Source: Lachnospiraceae bacterium
Lineage (GTDB): Bacteria; Bacillota; Clostridia; Lachnospirales; Lachnospiraceae
DNA: 23,775 nucleotides
Reading direction: 5' to 3'
Assembly: GCA_009774245.1 (NCBI GenBank)
Contig: VSNM01000082.1
Span: 1-23,775 of the forward strand
The notes below the pieces were generated by a model. The model was given only the letters and a program-made list of their open reading frames with translations, was not told the origin of the DNA and did not search any database. Position numbers and translations under genes: made by a program. Positions 7,427 to 13,768 of this stretch are shown piece after piece (positions within the stretch are counted from its first letter, which is position 1; the number at the start of each line of letters is the position of its first letter).

Positions 7427-8104
7427 GTGGAGCGCTTACAGGCAGTAAATATAGCAAGCTCTTATGGAAGAAAAAAGGTGCTCTGCGATGTGAGTATCAC
7501 GGCTGATGCAGGGCAGTGTGTCGGCATTGTAGGGACAAATGGATGTGGGAAATCCACACTTCTGAATATACTGTCCGGATTGAGAAAGGCGGATGAAGGA
7601 GATATTTATTTCGATGGAACCCGCGCGCAGGGCAGACAGCCTTTTGTCCGCTTTGTGGGGTATGTGCCGCAGGAGAGCAATCTGATACCGGAGCTTTGTG
7701 TGATGGACAATCTGCGTCTGTGGTATCAGGATGCGGGGATGCTGCAGCAGTCGCTTGAGCAGGGATTTTTGCGTGTGCTTGGCGTCGACCGGATGTGCCG
7801 CATGAGGGCGGGAAAGCTTTCCGGCGGTATGAAGAAGCGTGTCAGCATTGGCTGCGCGCTGGCGGGAAATCCGCCGGTGCTGATATTGGATGAGCCGGAT
7901 GCGGCGCTTGATCTGCCTGGAAAGGCGGATATCAGGAGGTATCTTGGGATGTATAAGCAGATGGGAGGCACGATTCTGCTTGCTACACATGATGAGATAG
8001 ATCTGGAACTATGTGACAGGGTTTACGCTCTGAACAGGGGGAGGAGCAAAGAGATTGACAGGGCTTTGCGGGGGGAAGAATTACTGAATGAGATAAAGGA
8101 GTAA
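7427..8104 (+). CDS. ABC transporter ATP-binding protein
   Basis: A 225-residue nucleotide-binding subunit with a complete motif set: Walker A GTNGCGKST (Lys42), Q-loop YVPQESN, signature LSGGMKKRVSIG, Walker B VLILDEPDAALD, and H-loop LLATHDE. The size and the absence of a fused membrane domain fit ABC-2 type exporters. It starts with GTG at 7427, 6 bases after AGGAGG (7416-7421), which overlaps the stop of the Rep_3-like gene. It would energise the duplicated permease at 10077, with the tailed single-pass protein between them as an accessory subunit. Exported substrate is unknown. LSGGMKKR (not LSGGQ) is common in this export subfamily. Confidence 0.9.
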   Translation: MERLQAVNIASSYGRKKVLCDVSITADAGQCVGIVGTNGCGKSTLLNILSGLRKADEGDIYFDGTRAQGRQPFVRFVGYVPQESNLIPELCVMDNLRLWYQDAGMLQQSLEQGFLRVLGVDRMCRMRAGKLSGGMKKRVSIGCALAGNPPVLILDEPDAALDLPGKADIRRYLGMYKQMGGTILLATHDEIDLELCDRVYALNRGRSKEIDRALRGEELLNEIKE

Positions 8105-8110
8105 AGTAAA

Positions 8111-10075
8111 GTGGAAGAAAACAACAAATTTGAGACAAACACGGACAGTTCCGGCAGCGGGAGTATGCTCTACGGTGCAGAGCCGGAGCCGCAGACAGAG
8201 GGAAGCGGACATTCCGCGGTGTATGGCGACGAATTTCAGCCGCAGAATACAGCACCGTCGGAGCCGTTACAGCTATCGGAGCCGCAGAATACAGAACCAG
8301 TACAGCTGACGAAACCATCAGAGCAGTCAGAGCCGCAGAATACAGAACCAGTGCAGCTGACGAAACCGTCGGAACAGCAGAGTGCAACAGAGCCGGTGCA
8401 GTTGACTAAACCGTCACAGAATACAGAACCGGTGCAGAGTACAGCACCGTTGGAGGCGTCACAGCAGCCCGTGCCGCCACAGCAGGGACAATTTTATCAG
8501 CCCGGGAATGGTCAGCCATACCAGAATCCGATGGGATATGGTCCGATGCAGGTTCCGCCGCCGGTCCAGGGAGCCCCGTCAGCGAAGCCAAAGAAGAACA
8601 TGGCAGGTCTCGTTGTCGGCATTCTCTGCGCCGCGGCAGTCGTCCTTGTCATTGTGATTGGCGTACTTGTGTCCCGGTCGCTTCTGGGTGGCGGAGGTCC
8701 TCAAAGGCAGCTCGCAAAGGGCATTGCGAATATGGCACAGGAGATGGCGGCATACCAGAGCTCCGTCGCGGAGGATATCGGACTGGATGCAATCAATCAA
8801 TTAAAGGATAAGGAGCCTGTGAATACCAGGATTGCCTTCAAGATTACAGATCCCAGTGCGACAGGAAGCCTCGACAGTGTTGATATCAAAGTGGATGGCG
8901 TCACCGACTACGGGAAAAAGATGGCGGAGTACGATCTGGGTGTCGGCGCTTATGGGTTCAGCCTGGATATCGCGAGTGTTATCGCAGCTGATAATACTGT
9001 TTATCTCAGTGTACCGATGGTTTTTCAGGAAAGCATATACAGCCTTGAACTGACCGATCTGGGAAAGAATTTTAATAACTCCGCATGGTCATCCCTGATG
9101 GAACAGACAATGCCGGAGGACTATTCCCTGACACTGTTTGGTGATAAAGATACGGACAATGGAGAGACCGAGTTTCAAAATATTCTGGATAGACAGAGCA
9201 GCATAACGGCGGATTCCATGAAGTTTGAGACGATCAGCCAGAAGAAGGCGTTCACGGTCGATGGCGCGATGGTGGAATACGGCGGCGTGCGCGTCACGAT
9301 TGATCGGGATGCGTACAATGAATCGATGGAAGCGATGCGGGATGACATCCTCGCGAGTGATTTCTATCAGAATTTTATGGAAGGCTATCGGACGACATAC
9401 GCGGCGGATTTTGACGAGCTGAAGAATAGTATGGATGACATGATCGGGCAGATTTTTGGGATTCGGGTTGAACAGGATATCGTTCTTGATTTTTATCTTG
9501 ATCAGGAGGGGCGCATTGTCAATATCTCGACTCCGGAAGATCTTATGGTATCCGGTCAGGATATCGGTGTTGATTCGATTGCGGTCGATATCGATTTCTT
9601 GGGGACGGAGCGCACCCTCGATTCCATCGAGGGAGGATTCTATATGCAGTCCGGCGATGAGATTCTGTATATAGGGATGTCACGGACTGCTGATATCACG
9701 GATGACTATTACAGCGAGAATCTGATGCTGGTAATGCAGGATGATAACAGTGATGACGATATCACGTTCCGATATTCAAACAAGTGGGGATATGAGGACC
9801 AGACATTTGACCTGGAGATGTCGATCGAGGTTCCCGAGTCAAGTATGGAAATCAGAGCGGATGGCGGTTATACGGATATCGTGAAGGGTGAGAGCTATAC
9901 ATTCCAACTCAATCACGGCGCACTGACGATAGACGGCGAAGACCTGTTGCTGCTGACCGGCTCCATCGGGATAGAACCGGCGGAAAATGAGATTGAAGTA
10001 CCTGACAACGCGATCGATGTGCTTAAAATGAGCGAGTCGGATATCGAAGATTTGCTCTATGGCTTAGCGTATTAA
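8111..10075 (+). CDS. Single-pass membrane protein with Pro/Gln/Glu-rich cytoplasmic tail
   Basis: A 654-residue protein I cannot assign to a named family. Residues 1-160 are low complexity and rich in Glu, Gln, Pro, Thr and Ser, with tandem units of EPQNTEPVQLTKPSEQ, then a Gly/Tyr/Pro-rich stretch (NGQPYQNPMGYGPMQVPPP). A membrane segment (LVVGILCAAAVVLVIVIGVLV) follows at about 167-188. Residues 190-654 form a large, acidic, beta-rich extracytoplasmic region without cysteine clusters or catalytic motifs. The positive residues before the helix (AKPKKN) place the tail inside the cell. It starts with GTG at 8111 after AAGGAG. Its position between an ABC ATPase and a permease, with gaps of 6 and 1 bases, suggests an export accessory protein or the transporter's surface partner. 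The function is inference; the topology is clear. Confidence 0.7.
   Translation: MEENNKFETNTDSSGSGSMLYGAEPEPQTEGSGHSAVYGDEFQPQNTAPSEPLQLSEPQNTEPVQLTKPSEQSEPQNTEPVQLTKPSEQQSATEPVQLTKPSQNTEPVQSTAPLEASQQPVPPQQGQFYQPGNGQPYQNPMGYGPMQVPPPVQGAPSAKPKKNMAGLVVGILCAAAVVLVIVIGVLVSRSLLGGGGPQRQLAKGIANMAQEMAAYQSSVAEDIGLDAINQLKDKEPVNTRIAFKITDPSATGSLDSVDIKVDGVTDYGKKMAEYDLGVGAYGFSLDIASVIAADNTVYLSVPMVFQESIYSLELTDLGKNFNNSAWSSLMEQTMPEDYSLTLFGDKDTDNGETEFQNILDRQSSITADSMKFETISQKKAFTVDGAMVEYGGVRVTIDRDAYNESMEAMRDDILASDFYQNFMEGYRTTYAADFDELKNSMDDMIGQIFGIRVEQDIVLDFYLDQEGRIVNISTPEDLMVSGQDIGVDSIAVDIDFLGTERTLDSIEGGFYMQSGDEILYIGMSRTADITDDYYSENLMLVMQDDNSDDDITFRYSNKWGYEDQTFDLEMSIEVPESSMEIRADGGYTDIVKGESYTFQLNHGALTIDGEDLLLLTGSIGIEPAENEIEVPDNAIDVLKMSESDIEDLLYGLAY
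8279..8448 (+). repeat. In-frame tandem 51-bp repeats in the tail of the 654-aa protein
   Basis: Two near-identical 51-bp units (8279-8329 and 8330-8380) each encode 17 residues, EPQNTEPVQLTKPSEQ plus Ser or Gln. Degenerate shorter units with TEPVQLTKPS and NTEPVQSTAP continue to about 8448. Such units can expand or contract in number by replication slippage or recombination without changing the frame. Confidence 0.85.
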
Positions 10076-10076
10076 A

Positions 10077-12221
10077 ATGGATATGAAAAAATATAAAATC
10101 TGGCTACAAATGGAATATAAGAGGGCGGCTGTTATGCTGCCCTCAATTTTGAAGAGGGCACTGCTGCTGGCGGCGGTGTGTCTGCTGGCTGCTGGCATCA
10201 TTGCTTTTGGCGCAGGTATTTTGCGGGAGCATAATGATGGGGAGGCCAGACTCAGGGTTGGTTACACGGCGGAACAGAATCAGGTCACGGCGCTGGCGGC
10301 TGCCTATGTGCAGAGCATGGAGTCGTTCCGGAGTCTCTGCAGCCTTGAGGCGGTCACAGAGCAGGAGGGCAGACGGCTTTTGCAGGACGGGGAGCTGTCT
10401 GCCCTGATCATTCTTCCCAATGATGTCATCAATGAGATTTTGTCGGGAAGCAATGCTCCCGCGACGCTGTATCTGCCCGGACATCGCGCTGGCGCAGTGT
10501 CCGGCGGGGGGGTGGGTGCGGTAGGCAGTATGCTCTTTGAGGAGCTCGCATCGGCGGGAATTGGAATGCTCGGCACTGCGCAGGCTGAGATTTATGCCTC
10601 CGACACTATTTTGCAGGAGATGTCTGCGCGATATGGCACGGAGGCATTTGAGGACGGATTTCTGCAGTCAATGTATGATGAGATCAACCGTTTTAATCTG
10701 CAGACTGCTGCCGGCAGGGAAAAATTATTTCGGAAAAAAACGCTCTCATTGACGGAAAATGACACATATGTCATTTATTACGGAAGTGCGCTTTTCACGA
10801 TATATGTGATGTTTGCGGGTTTGTTTCTGGGTAAGTTCTGTAAGCGGAGCAGCCTGCAGCAGACGATGGCGGACAGGCGTGTCGGTGTGGGGTATGCAGC
10901 GCAGTTTGCGGCCGGATGCCTTGCGGGCAGCGTCCTGATGTGCGTGACAGTACTGCTGCCGTTGCTGGCGCTGCTTTTGCTGGGGCTGGCGCCACAGGTG
11001 GGCAGAGTGCTGACAATCAGGGTAACATGGCAGGGGATGGTCAGTCTGCTTCTGATCATAGGATTTATGACCGTGTATTTTATGATGATTTATCAGATCG
11101 TGGAGAAACGCGAGTCGGCGCTGGTAGTCACAGGAATTTTGGCAGTGCTGCAGGCGTATTTGTCAGGCTGTCTGATACCGTCAGTGCTATTGCCAGAGGC
11201 TGCAGCGGCTGTCGGGAGAGTCCTTCCGGCGGCAATGATCAAGCGGGGATTTACCATACTGTTCACGGGTGATACACAGTCGTTTGCCTACGTGGCGGCA
11301 GGACTCTGCGCATGGGGAGTGTGTCTGTCCGGCGTCACGGTGCTGTCCATGTGGAGCGGTGAGCGGAGCAGGACAGCGGAAAGAGCGGGGCAGGCAGTGG
11401 CGAAAATTCGCGTGCCGTCGCTGGCTATGGTACTGCTCCGCCGCCTTCTGTACAGGAAAAGCATGTGGCTTAGTCTCGGGATTGTCGTGATGCTGTCCGC
11501 GGTCATTCTGGAGATGGAGCAGGACTCGAAGACACAGATCAGGGTGGCTGTCTGGGATATGTCAGGGGACTATGTGGAGATGCTGGAGGCGTATGACGGG
11601 CTGGTTTTGTTTGAGCGGTATGAGAGCGATGAGGCGGTCCGGGACGCAGTGCTCAGGGGAAATGCGGAGTGCGGATATGTACTGCCTGAGACACTGGCGG
11701 AGGATATGACAGCTATGCGCGCTGACGGGGAAATCTTTGTTTATCAGGACGCGGATGCCGTGGCGGTTCCCGTTGTGAATGAGATTTTATTTGAGCGGAT
11801 TTTTCGACAGGTGTCACTGGGATGGTTTGAGCAATATGTCTCGCAAAACAGCATCATAAATGAGCTGGGAACAGACGCCGCAGAGCTGCGGCAGATCGCG
11901 GAGGACTGCTTTGACAGGGAGCTCTTGGAGGGAACTACATTTCGCTTTGAGATCAGGCGGCTGGATGCCGGCGCAGTCAGTGCGGGCGATGACAGCAGTG
12001 GTGTGGACAAGGAGCAGAGGACGGTATATCCGGTATATGTAGTCGCTGCCATCGCTGTGCTGCTGTGCGCGCTGCAGGGAATCTGGCAGGTGATCACGGA
12101 TGTCAGGGAGCGGAATTTTTATAAGAGAAACAGGCTGGCCGTATCGGCGCTGACCTTGCTGCTGCCGCTGATGATGGGGGTGCTGTGTGCTTTTCTGATC
12201 GTGGCGGCCGCAGGACAGTGA
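10077..12221 (+). CDS. ABC-2-like permease with internal duplication
   Basis: A 714-residue membrane protein built from two related halves. Half 1 has one helix (about 26-48), an extracytoplasmic domain (about 50-220: LRVGYTAEQ... LLQDGELSALIILPNDVINEIL) and five helices to about residue 425, the standard ABC-2/YhgE-like layout. Half 2 restarts at about 460 with a helix, then IRVAVWDMSG... AVLRGNAECGYVLPETLAEDM, which mirrors the first extracytoplasmic domain, then only two further helices (about 650-673 and 686-710). Thus a full permease is followed by a second one that has lost helices, or a half unit. It starts at ATG 10077, one base after the previous stop and without a clear ribosome binding site, which suggests translational coupling; ATG 10083 is an alternative. 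Presumed partner of the ATPase at 7427. Substrate is unknown. Confidence 0.75.
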   Translation: MDMKKYKIWLQMEYKRAAVMLPSILKRALLLAAVCLLAAGIIAFGAGILREHNDGEARLRVGYTAEQNQVTALAAAYVQSMESFRSLCSLEAVTEQEGRRLLQDGELSALIILPNDVINEILSGSNAPATLYLPGHRAGAVSGGGVGAVGSMLFEELASAGIGMLGTAQAEIYASDTILQEMSARYGTEAFEDGFLQSMYDEINRFNLQTAAGREKLFRKKTLSLTENDTYVIYYGSALFTIYVMFAGLFLGKFCKRSSLQQTMADRRVGVGYAAQFAAGCLAGSVLMCVTVLLPLLALLLLGLAPQVGRVLTIRVTWQGMVSLLLIIGFMTVYFMMIYQIVEKRESALVVTGILAVLQAYLSGCLIPSVLLPEAAAAVGRVLPAAMIKRGFTILFTGDTQSFAYVAAGLCAWGVCLSGVTVLSMWSGERSRTAERAGQAVAKIRVPSLAMVLLRRLLYRKSMWLSLGIVVMLSAVILEMEQDSKTQIRVAVWDMSGDYVEMLEAYDGLVLFERYESDEAVRDAVLRGNAECGYVLPETLAEDMTAMRADGEIFVYQDADAVAVPVVNEILFERIFRQVSLGWFEQYVSQNSIINELGTDAAELRQIAEDCFDRELLEGTTFRFEIRRLDAGAVSAGDDSSGVDKEQRTVYPVYVVAAIAVLLCALQGIWQVITDVRERNFYKRNRLAVSALTLLLPLMMGVLCAFLIVAAAGQ

Positions 12222-12240
12222 CGGCCGTTGTGTGATAAAA

Positions 12241-12271
12241 ACTGCTGTCAGATCAATGTACTGGCAGCAGT
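12241..12271 (+). terminator. Terminator-like hairpin after the permease gene
   Basis: ACTGCTGTCAG (12241-12251) pairs with CTGGCAGCAGT (12261-12271) over 11 positions with one G-T pair, around a 9-base loop. AAAA precedes it. No T-run follows, because a repeat copy starts at 12272. It stands 20 bases after the stop of the permease gene, the right place for the operon's terminator. Confidence 0.45.
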
Positions 12272-12338
12272 CTCTATGCGCAGCCCCATGCAGAGGAGGT
12301 ATGCCGCTAAGGCGGCGCATGGGGCGCGCGGCGAGTAG
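12272..12338 (+). repeat. Dispersed structured repeat, copy A
   Basis: This 67-bp stretch is identical to copy B (12359-12425) and 61/67 identical to copy C (2783-2849). Nested pairing: GCGC (12278-12281) with GCGC (12326-12329); GCCCCATGC (12283-12291) with GCATGGGGC (12317-12325); and inner GCCGC (12303-12307) with GCGGC (12312-12316) around TAAG. The 11-base bulge AGAGGAGGTAT lies on the 5' side only. Confidence 0.9.
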
Positions 12339-12468
12339 TGGAGAAGATTATTCCCCTACTCTATGCGCAGCCCCATGCAGAGGAGGTATGCCGCTAAGGC
12401 GGCGCATGGGGCGCGCGGCGAGTAGAGAAGGGCATACCCCTACTCGATTGAACAGTCCCGTGCGCATA
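12275..12468 (+). mobile_element. MITE-like composite of copies A and B with terminal inverted repeats
   Basis: The pair of copies plus its right arm is bounded by TATGCGCA (12275-12282) and its exact reverse complement TGCGCATA (12461-12468). Between them are two units: a nested hairpin followed by GAGTAG, then a GAGAAG/GAAGG stretch and CCCCTACTC. The right arm CCCCTACTCGATTGAACAG (12437-12455) recurs at 20065-20083. It has no coding capacity beyond a low-complexity frame, so it would have to be moved in trans. No convincing target duplication is visible. The right end stops at the base before the stop codon of the Uma2-family gene. Confidence 0.5.
12359..12425 (+). repeat. Dispersed structured repeat, copy B
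   Basis: Identical to copy A at an offset of 87 bases. Here the outer pairing extends further: CTACTC (12356-12361) is the reverse complement of GAGTAG (12420-12425), on top of the GCGC, GCCCCATGC and GCCGC stems. GAGTAG can alternatively pair with the second CTACTC at 12440-12445, so two mutually exclusive folds are possible. Confidence 0.9.
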
Positions 12469-13023
12469 TCAAATATCAAGATCAAGGCTTGAAAAATCAA
12501 TATTCAAATCCTCATAGATACCTGCCTTGATGGTGTCATCAAAAGAGTACGCATTCAATGTTAAATCGTCATTATCCATATTATATACATAGATCTGTCT
12601 GTGTTGCGCGTCGACAATCCAGTATTCGCGCACACCGGCATCGTGATATAGTCCCAGCTTGGTGATATAGTCATGTCCCGGATTGGAGGGAGACGTGATC
12701 TCAATGATCCAGTCAGGGGCGCCGACACAGCCCCGCGATGTAAGTTTGTCGGTATCACATATAATGGAGATATCAGGTTCAAGTATTGTGTCTTCTCCCT
12801 CATGGAGCTGTACGCCGAATGGGGAGGTATAGACACGGCATTTCCCGCCTTTTGATTTTATATAGCTCGTGATAGCAAAATCCAGTTCATGTGATATGTC
12901 CTGATGTAGGCGGCTGGGCGAGGCCATATAGACGATCTGTCCATTAATCAGTTCCGCATGGATATCATCAGGCAGATTGTAAAAGTCCTCGACAGTATAG
13001 TATTTTTCCTGTGGCAATGGCAT
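12469..13023 (-). CDS. Uma2-family (DUF820) PD-(D/E)XK nuclease-like protein
   Basis: A 184-residue protein of the Uma2 family, a restriction-endonuclease-like fold. Visible landmarks are YTVEDFYNLPDDIHAELING at the start (family Glu), EPDISIICD (the PD of the core), WIIEITSPSN (the E-x-x strand, where many members have EVLSPS) and KLGLYHDAGVREYWIVD, with a lysine at the end of the core. The biological role is unknown; members are common in genomes with mobile DNA and some are expected to cut DNA. I prefer ATG 13023: AAAGGAAG lies 8 bases upstream of it. GTG 13032 would extend it by three residues but leaves no spacing. It is the only minus-strand gene here, has its own promoter, and converges on the ABC operon with the repeat composite between. 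It looks more AT-rich than its neighbours, which may indicate transfer. Confidence 0.85.
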   Translation of the reverse strand: MPLPQEKYYTVEDFYNLPDDIHAELINGQIVYMASPSRLHQDISHELDFAITSYIKSKGGKCRVYTSPFGVQLHEGEDTILEPDISIICDTDKLTSRGCVGAPDWIIEITSPSNPGHDYITKLGLYHDAGVREYWIVDAQHRQIYVYNMDNDDLTLNAYSFDDTIKAGIYEDLNIDFSSLDLDI

Positions 13024-13080
13024 TTGATACACTTCCTTTCATGGTGATATTTCACTTTATCCATAGAGAATATACAATAT

Positions 13081-13109
13081 ATGTTATATGGAAAAAGTGA
13101 ATTTGTCAA
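13081..13109 (-). promoter_or_regulatory. Promoter of the Uma2-family gene
   Basis: On the minus strand, TTGACA (13109-13104) and TAACAT (13086-13081) are 17 bases apart. This perfect -35 box lies about 60 bases upstream of the start codon at 13023. It is back to back with the iscR promoter at 13151-13179. Confidence 0.65.
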
Positions 13110-13146
13110 TTGTTTAAATGTTGTCCGCGCCACAAACCGAATAAAA

Positions 13147-13179
13147 CCTATTGACTTTGTAGGATATAAGTGTTATAAA
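13147..13179 (+). promoter_or_regulatory. Promoter and dyad upstream of iscR
   Basis: TTGACT (13151-13156) and TATAAA (13174-13179) have a 17-base spacer. CCTA (13147-13150) and TAGG (13160-13163) form a dyad that covers the -35 box, so a bound protein would block it. Rrf2/IscR proteins commonly repress their own operon from sites placed this way, so I read it as a candidate autoregulatory operator; the dyad alone is short. Confidence 0.6.
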
Positions 13180-13217
13180 TGATATAAGCAAAATAATTGA
13201 CAGTTAGGAGGCTGGTT

Positions 13218-13652
13218 ATGACCATATCGACAAAGGGGCGCTATGCCTTGCGAATCATGCTGGATTTGGCCGGTCATATCGGGGAGACGGTAAAGCTCAA
13301 GGACATCGCGTCCAGACAGGAGATCTCCGAGAAGTATATGGAGCAGATCATCGCAGTGCTGAATAAGGCAGGATATGTGCGGAGCACCCGCGGCGCACAG
13401 GGCGGTTATCAGCTTGTAAAGGCGCCGCGGGATTACACCGTGGGCATGATTCTGCGGCTGACAGAAGGCTCGCTCGCGCCGGTTGAGTGCCTTGCCGAGT
13501 ATGCGCTTCCGTGTGAGCGTGCGGGAAAGTGCGCTACTGTTGAGGTGTACCGGCGCATCTACGAGGCGGTGAACAATGTCATAGACGCGATGACACTGCA
13601 GGATCTGGTCGACATTGAACATGAGAAGTCTGCAGATAACTATGTGATATAA
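13218..13652 (+). CDS. iscR: Rrf2-family regulator, IscR type
   Basis: A 144-residue Rrf2 regulator. The N-terminus STKGRYALRIMLDLA and the winged helix (LKDIASRQEISEKYMEQII, wing STRGAQGGYQL) are typical. Three cysteines in ECLAEYALPCERAGKCAT match the spacing of the [2Fe-2S] ligands of IscR-type proteins, so it probably senses cluster status. I choose ATG 13218 because AGGAGG stands at 13206-13211; the upstream in-frame start would precede that site and add seven poor residues. It is the first gene of the iron-sulfur operon, followed by the cysteine desulfurase and scaffold, and is likely autoregulated through the dyad at 13147-13163. CymR-type regulators of cysteine metabolism are the main alternative, but the cysteines favour IscR. 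Confidence 0.85.
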   Translation: MTISTKGRYALRIMLDLAGHIGETVKLKDIASRQEISEKYMEQIIAVLNKAGYVRSTRGAQGGYQLVKAPRDYTVGMILRLTEGSLAPVECLAEYALPCERAGKCATVEVYRRIYEAVNNVIDAMTLQDLVDIEHEKSADNYVI

Positions 13653-13768
13653 TTTGATATTGTATATAAAAAGGAAATGAAAATAACAGGCTGAAATATC
13701 ATATTTTACAAATAGGAAAAATGGGAAATATAATGGAAATAAAATGAAAATAGAAATGAGGGAAAAAA

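Noticed and set aside
12232..12492. An 86-codon open frame across both repeat copies (MPLRRRMGRAAS twice)
   Set aside because: It is produced by the 87-bp repeat spacing (a multiple of three), has no ribosome binding site at its start, and has low-complexity Arg/Ala content. I treat it as non-coding repeat DNA.
13653..13768. Separate promoter for nifS in the A-rich gap after iscR
   Set aside because: No hexamer pair with a suitable spacer was convincing. Readthrough from the iscR promoter is simpler.
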